From Myxococcales bacterium UBA1660 (GTDB lineage: Bacteria > Myxococcota_A > Polyangia > Polyangiales > Houyiibacteriaceae): a stretch of DNA of 64,000 bases. Shown here in pieces: positions 26,146 to 37,600 of the stretch. A model generated the notes under the pieces. The model saw only the letters and a list, made by a program, of their open reading frames with translations, was not told the origin of the DNA and made no database searches. Position 1 is the first letter of the stretch. Each line of letters begins with the position of its first letter. The stretch is from positions 150,332 through 214,331 of the forward strand of contig DCLA01000128.1 in the NCBI GenBank assembly GCA_002320815.1. Direction: 5' to 3'. Both the position numbers and the translations under genes were made by a program.

Positions 26146-27324
26146 ATGAACTCGTCCGTCCCCACCGAGACCGTCGCCGGTCGCTACCGCCTGGAGCGGG
26201 AGATCGGGCGTGGGGGCAACGGGATCGTGTGGCAAGCCACCGATCTCCGTCTGGGAAACCACGTCGCAGTGAAGCGCCTCCACCCGCAGGGCGACAGCGC
26301 CGAGCGCACGCGCAACCGCTTCCTCCGGGAGGCCCGGCTGGGCGCCGCGGTCCAGCACGAGAACGTGGTCCGAGTCCTCGACTTCGGTCTGGACGGCGGC
26401 GACCCCTTCATGGTCATGGAGCAGGTCCGCGGGGTCTCGCTCTACGAGTGGCTCCAGACCCATGGCCTCCCCCGCCCCGAGGCCGGCATCGAGCTCGCCG
26501 CGCAGATCCTCGACGGCCTCGAGGCCATCCACGAGGCCGGGATGGTCCATCGCGACCTGAAGCCCGAGAACGTGATGCTCGAGCTCGCCGGCGACGGAGT
26601 CGTCGCCAAGCTCCTGGACTTCGGCGTGGCCGCGGTGACCGACCCCAGCACCGGCCGCCGGTCCGCCCTGACCCACCGCCGGGGCTTCGCCTTCGGCACG
26701 CCCCACTACATGGCGCCCGAGCAGGCGCGCGGCGCCGACGATCTCGACGCCCGTTGCGACGTCTACGGCGCCGGCATCCTCCTCTACGAGATGCTCAGCG
26801 GCCGGGTCCCCTTCGAGGCCGATCACCCGGGCGACCTCCTGCTGGCCATCATCGACGGCCGCGGGACGCCGCTGGCGAAGCACCGGCCGAACCTGCCTCC
26901 CGGACTGCTGGAGGTGGTCACCAAGGCCACGGCCCGCGCCCGCCGCTCCCGCTTCGCTTCCGCGAAGGCGATGGCGACGGCGCTGCGCACGGTCGACTGC
27001 TCCGCGCCCGCCCCGCGCAAGCGCCGACGTCCCTGGACCCTGTGGGCATCCGCGGCGGCCGCCCTCCTCGGGCTGGCGGCGTTCGACATGGTGTCCGCCT
27101 CGTTCGAGCCCGCCCGAGCCGAGATCGCCCCCGATCCGGTGGTGGAGATCGAGCTGGGCGCCCCCCGGCTGATCGAACCGGCTCCCGCGCCCGCGCCGGT
27201 CGTCATCCCCGAGGTCGAAGAGGCCGTCGTCTCCGACCCCGCGCCGCCCCGTCGCGCGCCGCGCCCCGCCCCCGTGTCGGGAGGTGGCGCACCGCCGGTG
27301 GCGTTCCGTATGCTCGATTACTAA
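26146..27324 (+). CDS. Transmembrane Ser/Thr protein kinase with AFRxLDY tail
   Basis: A 392-residue Hanks-type kinase. Key elements are GRGGNGIVWQA, Lys43 in VAVK, HRDLKPEN with Asp137, Asp158 in LLDFG, and HYMAPEQARG. One transmembrane helix (about 297-315) is followed by a roughly 75-residue Pro-rich tail ending VAFRMLDY. The start at 26146 (MNSSVPTETVAGRY) is chosen because the longer upstream reading lacks kinase-like sequence; a GTG at 26140 is an equal alternative. Same layout and closing peptide as the preceding kinase, so the pair probably arose by duplication. A TPR protein follows 37 nt later. Confidence 0.9.
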   Translation: MNSSVPTETVAGRYRLEREIGRGGNGIVWQATDLRLGNHVAVKRLHPQGDSAERTRNRFLREARLGAAVQHENVVRVLDFGLDGGDPFMVMEQVRGVSLYEWLQTHGLPRPEAGIELAAQILDGLEAIHEAGMVHRDLKPENVMLELAGDGVVAKLLDFGVAAVTDPSTGRRSALTHRRGFAFGTPHYMAPEQARGADDLDARCDVYGAGILLYEMLSGRVPFEADHPGDLLLAIIDGRGTPLAKHRPNLPPGLLEVVTKATARARRSRFASAKAMATALRTVDCSAPAPRKRRRPWTLWASAAAALLGLAAFDMVSASFEPARAEIAPDPVVEIELGAPRLIEPAPAPAPVVIPEVEEAVVSDPAPPRRAPRPAPVSGGGAPPVAFRMLDY

Positions 27325-27361
27325 GGTCGAGCGTCGGGTGCTCGGCCCGTCGACCGCATCG

Positions 27362-28173
27362 ATGGCACGCCTTCTCTTCAGCCTCCTCCTGGCCTCCGTC
27401 TGCGTCTCGGGCGCGACGGCCCAGACCGCCCCCGAGGGCACCGACGAGCGCGCCCTCGCGCGCTCGCTCTTCCACCAGGGCCTCGAGTGTCTGGACGCGG
27501 AGGACTTCCAGTGCGCGGCGGAGCGTTTCGCCCGCTCGCAGGAACTCCGCCCGTCCCCGGTGGTCGCCTACAACCTGGCCTCGGCCCTCGCGCGCATCGG
27601 CCAGGTCGTACGCGCTGCGGAGCTCCTCCGTTGGGTCCGCCGCTCCGACGCCAACGAACAGGTGAAGACCGCGGCCGCCACGTTGCTGCAGCAAGTCACT
27701 CCCCGGGTGGCGTCGTGGACGCTCCAGACCACCGGCAACCCCGAAGGCGCGACCTTCTACCTGGACGACCGCGCCCTCCCCGAGCAGACGGTCGGCGTGC
27801 GGGCCCCGGTGGATCCGGGAGAGCACCGCGTCGACGCCCGTCGCAACGGCGAGACCGTCGCCACGGCGGAGTTCTCGGTCACCGAGGGAGGCCGCGTCCC
27901 GGTCTCCATCGAGGTCCCCCCTCCCCCGGTGCCCAGCCCCGAGGAGATCGCCGCCCAGGCGGGCGAGCCTCGGGTCATCACGGTGGTTCGCGAGGACCCG
28001 GCCCAGCAGGCCGCCGAGCGGGCGCACCGGCGGCGCGTGCGGCGCGGGGCCATCATCGGGGCCGCCCTCGCCGTGGTGGCGGTGGTGGTGATCGTGGCGG
28101 TCGTGGTCCACGAGCCGGAGCAGGCCCAGCCCATCGCGGGGAACTTCGGACCCGGCGTAGTGGAGATCGGCGA

Positions 28174-28177
<4 letters not shown>
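27362..28177 (+). CDS. Exported TPR protein with C-terminal membrane anchor
   Basis: A 271-residue protein with a signal peptide (MARLLFSLLLASVCVSGATA). TPR-like helices (about 25-115) include LFHQGLECLDAEDFQCAAERF and PVVAYNLASALARIG. A PEGA-like beta domain (about 120-190) contains GATFYLDDRALPE and VDPGEHRVDARRNGE. A transmembrane segment (about 232-250, IIGAALAVVAVVVIVAVVV) and a short tail follow. This layout is common in myxobacterial kinase operons. It overlaps the next lipoprotein gene by ATGA and probably shares its transcript. Confidence 0.75.
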
Positions 28178-30276
<2,099 letters not shown>

Positions 30277-30297
30277 CCGCGCATCGACCGCACCTTC

Positions 30298-30313
30298 GGG
30301 CCCTCTAGGGCCC
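30298..30313 (+). terminator. Short hairpin after the Cys-rich lipoprotein
   Basis: GGGCCC-TCTA-GGGCCC forms a 6-bp stem with a 4-nt loop, 21 nt after the stop codon. It is short but GC-pure. Confidence 0.4.
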
Positions 30314-30388
30314 ATACCGAGCACCTACGTGCCCTCGGTCCGCCGGGAGCAACCCGAGTCCGCCGGTGGCATTCCGAGCGCGATCGAT

Positions 30389-30408
30389 GCCCTCGGTTCT
30401 CCGAGGGC
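30389..30408. terminator. Hairpin facing the FmdB gene
   Basis: GCCCTCGG (30389-30396) and CCGAGGGC (30401-30408) form a perfect 8-bp stem with a TTCT loop, 5 nt beyond the stop of the minus-strand FmdB gene. It can serve both converging transcripts. Confidence 0.55.
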
Positions 30409-30413
30409 CGGGC

Positions 30414-30647
30414 TCAGTCGGAGGAGCCGCCGCCGTCCGACGAGCCACCCTTCGAGCTGTTCGAAGGGCCGCTGTACAGATCGGAGTACCAGCCACCGCC
30501 CTTGAGGATGAAGTCACCACCGGAGATCATCCGGCGCGCCTTCATCTTCCCGCAGTGGGGGCACTTCTTCACGGGCTTCTCCGTGATGCGCTGCTCGCGG
30601 ACGAAGCCCTTGTTGCAGGCATCGCACTGGTACTCGTAGGTCGGCAT
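30414..30647 (-). CDS. FmdB-family zinc ribbon protein
   Basis: A 77-residue protein starting MPTYEYQC, the signature opening of the FmdB (CxxC_CxxC_SSSS) regulatory family. Four zinc ligands are present: Cys8, Cys11, Cys29 and Cys32. The C-terminus is the usual Gly/Ser-rich disordered tail. Members are tied to amide or formamide metabolism in a few species but are widespread and mostly uncharacterised. It stands alone, divergent from the acyltransferase gene 121 nt away. Confidence 0.88.
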   Translation of the reverse strand: MPTYEYQCDACNKGFVREQRITEKPVKKCPHCGKMKARRMISGGDFILKGGGWYSDLYSGPSNSSKGGSSDGGGSSD

Positions 30648-30768
30648 GAGAGCGGCCCGAATTTGCGGCGCAGCACCCTGGTGTCAAGGCGAATGGCGAC
30701 CTCCCGCCAACCCCGAGAGCCCCCGCCGACGGGTCGACGCTCGGCGAATCCGCGTTAGCCTGCCGGCC

Positions 30769-31854
30769 ATGACCATCGAGCTCGAGCGTCTGGTAGTGAC
30801 CGGGTCCCCGCGAAGCATGGGGCAGCAGCAAGGCGAGACCTGGCGGGAGCGCGTCCGCGCCTTCGTGGAGATGCGCTTCGAGGCCGTCCAGGGGTACATG
30901 GCCGACCGCGGTCACGCCGACTGGAAGCAGATCTTCGCCGTGGGCGAGCGGAGCTTCGGGCTCTACGAGAGCTGGGATCCCGCCGGCCACGCCGAGCAGG
31001 TGGGCATCGCCGAAGGGGCCGGTGTGGACCCGCTGCGCCTCTTCACCGCCGCGAACATGACCGACATGCGCGACGCCGTGCTCCTCGCGGCCGAACGCGG
31101 CGCCCCCCTCACCCGCATGGTCGACGAGGGCTGTAGCTCCCTGCTCGTGCCCGCCGGACGGACCGAGGCGGGCCAGCCCCTCGCCGGCCAGACCTGGGAC
31201 CTCAACCCGCCCGACGTCGACTACGTGGTCGCCGTGCATCGGAAGCCGGACGAGGGCCTGGAGAGCTGGGCGGTGACCTGCACCGGCTGCCTGAGCCTGA
31301 TGGGCATCAACGCCGCGGGCCTCGCCGTGGGCACCACGAACATCAAGACCTACGGCTCCAAGCCGGGCGTCGGGTACCTCTCCATCCTCCACCGGGCGCT
31401 CCGGGCGGCGGACGTGGCCGAGGCCAAGGAGGTGGTCCGCAGCGCGCCCCACGCCGGCGCGCACACCTACTGGCTCGCCGACGCCGAGCAGCAGCTCGAG
31501 TGGGAGGCCTCGCCCGGAGCGCAGGTCCTCCGGACCACCGAGGGCGGCCCGGTGTGGCGGACGAACCATTGCCTCGCCGAGGTCCACCGGGACAACGAGG
31601 GCGAGGTGGTGAGCGCCAGCACCCAGGCGCGCTTCGCCCGGCTGGGCACGCTCCTCGAGGTGCCCCAGACCCCCCAGGGCCTCCGCCAGCTCTTCGCCAA
31701 CCGCGAGGACGGCGTGGACAGCATCAACCGCTACGCCGAGGACGACCAGGGGACCGCGACCAACGCCGTCTTCATCGCCTCGCCCGCCGAGCGCAAGGCC
31801 TGGGCGTGTCGGGGCCCCGCCGACCGCGGCACCTGGGTCGAGCTGACCTTCTGA
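30769..31854 (+). CDS. C45-family acyltransferase/peptidase (isopenicillin acyltransferase-like)
   Basis: A 361-residue Ntn-hydrolase of the C45 family (acyl-CoA:6-aminopenicillanic acid acyltransferase type). In this family a precursor cuts itself before a cysteine, which then becomes the nucleophile. That site here is DEGCSSLLVP, Cys122. Other family segments are GQTWDLNPPD, GCLSLMGINAAGLAVGTTNI and VWRTNHCL. The natural substrate of bacterial members is rarely known; no beta-lactam genes are nearby. The start at 30769 is preferred over the in-frame one at 30646, which adds 41 residues of unrelated sequence. Confidence 0.8.
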   Translation: MTIELERLVVTGSPRSMGQQQGETWRERVRAFVEMRFEAVQGYMADRGHADWKQIFAVGERSFGLYESWDPAGHAEQVGIAEGAGVDPLRLFTAANMTDMRDAVLLAAERGAPLTRMVDEGCSSLLVPAGRTEAGQPLAGQTWDLNPPDVDYVVAVHRKPDEGLESWAVTCTGCLSLMGINAAGLAVGTTNIKTYGSKPGVGYLSILHRALRAADVAEAKEVVRSAPHAGAHTYWLADAEQQLEWEASPGAQVLRTTEGGPVWRTNHCLAEVHRDNEGEVVSASTQARFARLGTLLEVPQTPQGLRQLFANREDGVDSINRYAEDDQGTATNAVFIASPAERKAWACRGPADRGTWVELTF

Positions 31855-31862
31855 ACGTTCAG
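31851..31862. other. Palindrome spanning two convergent stop codons
   Basis: CTGAACGTTCAG is a perfect 12-bp palindrome containing the TGA of the plus-strand acyltransferase gene and the TGA of the minus-strand HxlR gene, which end only 4 nt apart. Confidence 0.6.
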
Positions 31863-32263
31863 CGGGACTCGGCCTCGTCGTAGGCCTCGCGGGCCTCCAA
31901 GACATCCGCCATCCGCTCCTCGGCCCACAGCTTGAACGCCTGCACGGGTCCGAGGAGGGAGCGGCCGAGGACGGTCAGCTCGTAGTCCACCCGCACCGGA
32001 ACCGACGGGGTCACCGTCCGATCGACCAGTCCATCCCGCTCCAGGGTCCGGAGCGTCTGGGTGAGCATCTTCTGACTGACGCCAGCGAGACGCCGGGCCA
32101 ACTCCGAGTGCCGAAGGGGTCCTTCGTCGAGCGCACACAAGACCAACACCACCCATTTGTTGCTGATGCGGTCGAGCAGCAGGCGGCTCGGACACCGCGC
32201 CAGGTAGGCATCGAAATCTCGTTTGGCCTGCTGCCTTCGCGCGGCAGCGCTTCTCGGGTGCAT
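31859..32263 (-). CDS. HxlR-family transcriptional regulator
   Basis: A 134-residue winged-helix regulator. The core is HxlR-like: CPSRLLLDRISNKWVVLVL, LRHSELARRLAGVSQKMLTQ and LERDGLVDRTV. Such factors respond to reactive electrophiles, quinones or aldehydes, often through the N-terminal cysteine kept here. The start at 32263 has GGAG 6 nt upstream; an in-frame ATG at 32296 has no ribosome site and would leave almost no leader after the putative operator. It is divergent from the quinone-reductase-like gene, the classic arrangement for its target. Confidence 0.85.
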   Translation of the reverse strand: MHPRSAAARRQQAKRDFDAYLARCPSRLLLDRISNKWVVLVLCALDEGPLRHSELARRLAGVSQKMLTQTLRTLERDGLVDRTVTPSVPVRVDYELTVLGRSLLGPVQAFKLWAEERMADVLEAREAYDEAESR

Positions 32264-32306
32264 GCGGGGCTCCAGGGGTGAACGGGGGCGACTCATACGA
32301 GCGCCG

Positions 32307-32331
32307 GTGCCTTGGGCACTTTCAGGTACCT
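32307..32331. promoter_or_regulatory. Candidate operator for the HxlR regulator
   Basis: In the 132-nt divergent region two dyads lie side by side: GTGCC-ttg-GGCAC (32307-32319) and the palindrome AGGTACCT (32324-32331). GTAC-centred dyads between HxlR-type genes and quinone reductases are a common arrangement. The assignment here is inferred from position and symmetry. Confidence 0.4.
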
Positions 32332-32395
32332 TCTTCCCACTGGTGACCCGGGTTCGCAAGGTCGGGGCTCTTCGGAACCAACCCCAGGAGCCCTG

Positions 32396-33311
32396 ATGAA
32401 CGTCCTACGTACCTCCGGCGACGGCACCGTCGCCCTCGACTCGCTCGAACCCTCGCCCCCGGCAGCCGGTGAAGTCACCATCGATGTTCTCGCCGCCACC
32501 GTGAACGCCGTCGACATCGCCGTGGTCGACGGCGTCGTCCGGGAGCTCGGTGTGTCGAAGTCCACCGAGCCCGTCGGCCTCGGCTGGGACCTCGTGGGCC
32601 GGGTCACCGCCCGCGGGGCCGGCGTCGCCCTGGCCATCGGGTCTGTCGTGGCCGCAGTCCGAGTGGGGGTCGACGCTCCACGGGGCGCCTTAGCCGACCG
32701 CGTGGTCGTCGCCGCCCGCGATTGCGCACTCGTGCCTCCGGGGCTCGACCCGCTGGACGCCGCAGTGATCGGAATGAACGCGCTCACCGCCGCCCAAGCG
32801 CTGCAGGTCGTCGGACCGCCCGCGGGTCGCTCGCTGCTCGTCACCGGAGGGGCCGGTGGCGTAGGCGGTTTCGCGGTCGAGCTCGCCGCGCACTCCGGCT
32901 TCGACGTCCACGCTCTGGCACGCCCCTCGGACCAGGAGTTCCTCGACCGAGTGGGCGCCCGTCGGATCGACGCGCTGGACGCGACCACGTTCGACGTCGT
33001 CCTCGACGCCGCCCCCCTCCAGTACGACGCCACCCGTTTTCTCGAGCGAGCTTCTACCTACCGTGGCCGGCGGCGGAGACTTCATCGGTGTCATGGGTTG
33101 GCTGCCCACCCCCCAGCTTCCCGGCCGGCATGTCCACACGGTCTTCGTAGAGCCCGACGGCGCCGAGCTGGGGAGACTGCTCGATCTCGCCGCACGGGGT
33201 GTGATCACGCCGCGGACCGCCGGACGGGTGCCCCTCACCGAAGCCTCGACCGCCATCGATCACGTACGACGAGGCGGTCACCGGGGCCGTTGGGTGGTCC
33301 AGCCCAGCTGA
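32396..33311 (+). pseudogene. MDR-family quinone oxidoreductase, frameshifted
   Basis: An NADPH:quinone reductase-like member of the medium-chain dehydrogenase family. Frame one runs from 32396 (GGAG 5 nt upstream) through TVNAVDIAVVDG, ALVPPGLDPLDAAVIGMNAL and the nucleotide-binding VTGGAGGVGGFAVELA, to about ATRF. The rest (ELLPTVAGGGDFIGVMGW to the end, WVVQPS) is one frame over. Deleting one T from TTTT at 33037-33040 restores a 304-residue protein of normal length. It may be a sequencing slip or a recent mutation. The divergent HxlR regulator is its likely controller. Confidence 0.75.
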
Positions 33312-33359
33312 CGGAACGACGAAGGGCCCGGCGATGTCGCCGGGCCCTTCGTCGTTCCG
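33312..33359. terminator. Bidirectional terminator, 23-bp perfect stem
   Basis: The arms 33312-33334 and 33337-33359 are exact complements over 23 bp, with almost no loop. It begins at the base after the oxidoreductase stop and ends 14 nt from the stop of the convergent pspA gene, so it serves both. Confidence 0.85.
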
Positions 33360-33373
33360 CGCGCGGGATGGGC

Positions 33374-34165
33374 TCAGCCGCCCATCTCGCGCTGCTTGAG
33401 GGCTTCGAGGGCCTCTTCGAGCTCGGCCATCTCCTGCTCGCTGACCTCTTCGGAGGCGTCGACCCGGGCCTCGACGGCGGGGGCCTCTTCCTCGACGAGA
33501 CCCATCTTGCGCTTCAGCGCCTCCAGATCCTCGTCGGCTCCGGCGGTGGCCTCGAGCTGGGAGAACTTGTGCTTCAGGACGTCGCCCGAGTACTCCTCGG
33601 AGAGTTCGGCGCCCGCCTCGGCCTCGGCCTCCATCTGGTCGATCTTGCTCGACATCCGATCGAAGGTGTCGAAGGCGCTCGTGTCCGAGAGACCGCTCAT
33701 GGTCTCCTGGATGGACTTCATCGCCTCGGCGCGACGCTTCCGAGCGATGAGGACGTTCTTCTTGCGCTTCGCCTCTTCGATCTTGTTGTTGAGCGCGCGC
33801 AGGGCCGTCTTGAGCTGGTCGGTGGCCTGCTTCTGCTTCTCCCACTGGTCGCCATACTGCTGGGCCAGCGAGTCGTGCTCCTTCTTCCGGAGCAGGGCCT
33901 CCTTCGCCAGGGCGTCGTCGCCGGCGCGGATGGCCATCATGGCCTTCTTCTCCCACTCGTCGGCGACGGAGCGCTCGGCGTTGAGCTGCTTCTGGAGCCG
34001 CTTCTCGTCGGCGATGGCGACGGCGACCTGCTTCTTCGCCTCCACCAGCTGCTGATTCATGTCCAGGATGACCTGGTTCAGCATCTTCTCGGGGTCTTCC
34101 GACTTGCTGATCAGATCATTGAGGTTGCTCTTGATGAGCTGCGCGAGGCGCCCGAAGAAACCCAT
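33374..34165 (-). CDS. pspA: PspA/IM30 family membrane-maintenance protein
   Basis: A 263-residue PspA/Vipp1 (bacterial ESCRT-III-like) protein. The amphipathic opening MGFFGRLAQLIKSNLNDLISK, then long coiled-coil helices with SEDPEKMLNQVILDMNQQL, identify it. It binds stressed membranes and stabilises them. The C-terminus adds an acidic helical segment. AGGAT precedes the ATG. A small YbjN-like gene lies 18 nt upstream on the same strand and is probably co-transcribed. No PspF, PspB or PspC is nearby, so control differs from the enterobacterial system. Confidence 0.9.
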   Translation of the reverse strand: MGFFGRLAQLIKSNLNDLISKSEDPEKMLNQVILDMNQQLVEAKKQVAVAIADEKRLQKQLNAERSVADEWEKKAMMAIRAGDDALAKEALLRKKEHDSLAQQYGDQWEKQKQATDQLKTALRALNNKIEEAKRKKNVLIARKRRAEAMKSIQETMSGLSDTSAFDTFDRMSSKIDQMEAEAEAGAELSEEYSGDVLKHKFSQLEATAGADEDLEALKRKMGLVEEEAPAVEARVDASEEVSEQEMAELEEALEALKQREMGG

Positions 34166-34183
34166 GTCGTATCCTACCTCGCC

Positions 34184-34597
34184 TCAGGCCGCCTCGCCGC
34201 TCTGGGTGAGCCGCGAGAGCATCTCGTAGTGGTTGGTGAGAGCCAGGGTGAGGTCGTCGACCGTGCCCTGGAACTCGTTGTAGTCGAGGGTCTCCAGGAT
34301 CATCCCGGCGGTGAGCACCACGGCGCCGTCGGCCAGGCCGTAGCTGCCGTGGACCATGTCGCTGGCGTTGAGCTCCAGGAGCTTCTCGTAGAGCGGCTGC
34401 CGGTTCTCGACCGTGGCCATCTCGAGGACCTTCACCCGGAAGAGGACCAGGCTACCGCTCAGCGAGATCACGATGTTCTCGCCGCTCGAGGTGTCCCGGA
34501 CGAGCCAGATGTCCTCGCCCTCGTCCTCTTCCCTCAACGACTTGAAGGAGAGGTTCGACCTCATCAGATACGATTCGATGTCCTCGCGTGTGCGCAT
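34184..34597 (-). CDS. YbjN-like / type III chaperone-fold small protein
   Basis: A 137-residue protein with the fold pattern of YbjN or CesT-type chaperones: helix TREDIESYL, a beta sheet IWLVRDT...NIVISLSGSLVLFRVKVLE, then YEKLLELNASDMVHGSYGL and a final helix. A GGAGGG ribosome site precedes the ATG at 34597. It is the first gene of a two-gene unit with pspA. The juxtaposition suggests a chaperone or adaptor for PspA; this is inferred from gene order. Confidence 0.65.
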   Translation of the reverse strand: MRTREDIESYLMRSNLSFKSLREEDEGEDIWLVRDTSSGENIVISLSGSLVLFRVKVLEMATVENRQPLYEKLLELNASDMVHGSYGLADGAVVLTAGMILETLDYNEFQGTVDDLTLALTNHYEMLSRLTQSGEAA

Positions 34598-34679
34598 GCG
34601 CCCTCCAGGCAGGTCCGGTCCCGCCGCGCGCGAGCCTATCCGTGCCGGCACGTCGGGATCAACCCGGAGAGCCGAGGAG

Positions 34680-37600
34680 TCATTCCTTCTGCCGTAGTTG
34701 CCGGACGAGGCGCTCGAGCACCCGCTCGGAGTCGTCCACCCAGTCCCGCGGCAGCACGGAGACCACGTGCCACCCGAAGGCCTCCAGCACCGCCGGCTTC
34801 GAGTGGTAGTGGGCCAGCGGATCCGGGGACGGACTCCGGTGAGGTGCGTCGACCAGCACCGCGCTGGTCCAGCGGTCTCCCTCGCGGATGGCGAGATCGA
34901 TGGCGAACTCCCCGGTGCCCACGCCCTGCGCGACCTCGAAGCCGCGGCCGCGCAACGCGTCGGCGAGCACGGCGACCAGCGGATGAGGGGTCGCCGCGGT
35001 GCCAGCGTCGGTGCCGCCGAGGCCCCGGATCACGGCGTCGGCCTCTTCGGTGTCGCCGAGGGAGCACGCCTCGGCGTAGCGCAGGTAGCTCTTCAGGATG
35101 CGCGCGCCGGTGTTCCACTCGTTGGTGATGCGCTCGTGGCGGATGGAGCTGACCACCGCCATGTGCTCCTTGGCCCGGGAGAAGATGACGTTGAGCCGCT
35201 TCTCGCCGCCCATCTTGTTGATGGGCCCGAAGTTCATGCGCATCTGCCCGCGGGCGTCGGGGCCGTAGCAGACGCTGAGGATGATCACGTCCCGCTCGTC
35301 GCCCTGGACGTTCTCCAGGTTCTTCACGAAGAGCCCCACGGCCTCCCCCTCGACCTCGCGCTCGAGCTCGGCCTCGTAGCGGCGGCGGAACTCGGGGTCG
35401 TCGGCGCCCAGCGCGTCGATGGCGGCCTCGATCTCCGACTGCTGGGCCTCGCTGAAGGCGACGATGCCCACGGTCGGCGGGTCCTCGCGGCGAAGCAGCG
35501 AGCGCACCATCTCGGCGATGTAGGCCGCCTCCCCGCGGTTGCGACGCTTCTCGTAGGGCGACGCTTGCAGGTGGTGGAAGCTCAGTGGACGCTCCAAGAG
35601 CCGGGCGGCGCCTTCCGCCCCCTGCGCCGCGTCGTCCACCTCGATGGGCGGGAGCGGGCGCGGCGCGCGAGTCGACGGGATGGTGCGCAAGCGGCCGCCA
35701 TAGAAGGCGTGGTTGCAGAACCGGATGAGCGCCTCGTCGCGGCTCCGATAGTGCCATTGGAGCATCGCGCCGCCGAGCCCGAGGCTCGCGTGGCTCAGGA
35801 GCGAGTCGGCGTCGAGGCGGTAGCTGACGACCTCGTCATCCGCCTCGACCTCGAAGGCGTCCTCGTTCTCCTCGCCGCCGCCGCCGCCGAAGAAGGTGGT
35901 CGGCGGGAGCTGCATCTCGTCGCCCACGATGACCGTCTGCGGCGCGCGGCACACCGCAGGCACGGCGTCTTCGAGGGGGATCTGGCTGGCCTCGTCGAAG
36001 ATCACCACGTCGAAGGGCGCGGCGCCGCCGGGTCCGACGAGCGGCAGGGTGTCCGACACGCTGAGCGGGCTCATCAACCAGACCGGCTTGAGGTCGCGAA
36101 TCACCAGCCCCGAGTCGCTGGTGGCCAGGTCGCGGATGGAGCGGTAGCGCATCACCTTGCCCATCTCGTGCTCCAGCTCGCGCCGCCCCGACCGGTAGCG
36201 CTTCTTCAGCGCCTTCTGGTCGGGGTCGAGCTTCGCCGCCGGGGTCTCGGTGAGCCGGACGTGTTCCAGGAAGCGCGCCTTGCAGAGGCGGACCAGCGCG
36301 TCGGCGTGGGCCGCCCGCGCCCTGCCCTCCCGGTCGGCCACCGCGCGCTGCTGACGACGCACTTCGACGATCCCCTGCCCTTCGAGGACCGGGTCGGCGG
36401 CGAGGGTCCGCTGGACGACGGCCGCCAGGACGGCGCGCTCCAAGGCGTCCACCGGGCAGCGCCGTTCGCTCAGCAGCCGGAGCGCGCCAGGGGCCAGGTC
36501 GTGAGCCTCCGCGAGGGACTCCGCGACGTCCGCGAGCGCGTCGAGGTCGGCCCGCAGCCGGCGGAGTTCGCCGACCAGCGCGGCGGGCGCCTCGGTCGCG
36601 TAGCCGTGGAGGATCGGGTCGAGGGACTCGGCCACCGCCTCGGCGTCGGCGTGGCTCGCCAAGAGCGCCCGCGCCCGGGCCTCGCCTTCGGGGCCCCGAA
36701 GAGCCTCGGTGATCGGCTCGGGCGCTCCGTCCGCGACCTCGACCGCCGCGAGGACCGACGCGGGGTCGGTGCCCACCTCGGCGGCGAGCTTCCGCTCCTC
36801 GGCGGCCACCGCGTCCTCGGCGTCCAGCCGGCGCTCGAGGTCCTCGAGGGCTTCCACATAGGTGGGCGGCAAGGCCCGCGCGCCGAAATCGTAGCGGTCC
36901 CGGAGGAGCCGCCGGAGCCGCCAGAAGGCGGGGAAGAGGAAGCGGAGGATGCTCCCCTGGAAGCGGCGAGCCAGCGCGAGCGCGCTGCGCAGGTCGGGGC
37001 GGCCGAGCGCGTCGCGCCAAGGGCGAGCGGTCTCGGTGGCTTCCGCGACCCGCGCTCGGAGGGTCGCCAGCTCCGCGCCATGGGCGCGGACCGCGCGGGC
37101 GAGGGCCGAACCGCGATCGAGGAGCGCCAGGAGCCCGTGCTCCACCAGGGGCGCGATGCGAGCCACGAAGCCAGAGCGTTCCCGGACGATCGCCAACGAG
37201 GACCCGACCTCCGCGGAGGCCAGGCGCTCGAGCGCGGGGATGGCGCGGTCGAGCGCCTCGGCCAGCCGAGCCATCGGCGCCTCGCCGGCGAGCACGTCCG
37301 GGCGGACCCAACGGAGCGGGTGCTCGCCGAGGGTGACGCCCCGCGCGGCCAGGCGCTCTTCCACCGCCCGGAGCGCCGGGAGCGCCGCCGCGAACGCCCG
37401 GTGGTCGGGGAGGGCCTCGCGGTCGACGGCGTCCAGCTCGATCCGCTCGCCGCCCCCGAGCTCCACCAGCCGCTCGACGAGCTCCCCGAGGGCGCGCTCG
37501 GATCCCGGCGCCGGCGAGCGCAGCGCGGCCCAGCGAGTGGCCAGCGGCTCGAGGGCCGCGCGAAGCCCGGGATCCGCCGGCGGCGGCGGCGCCGCCGTCT

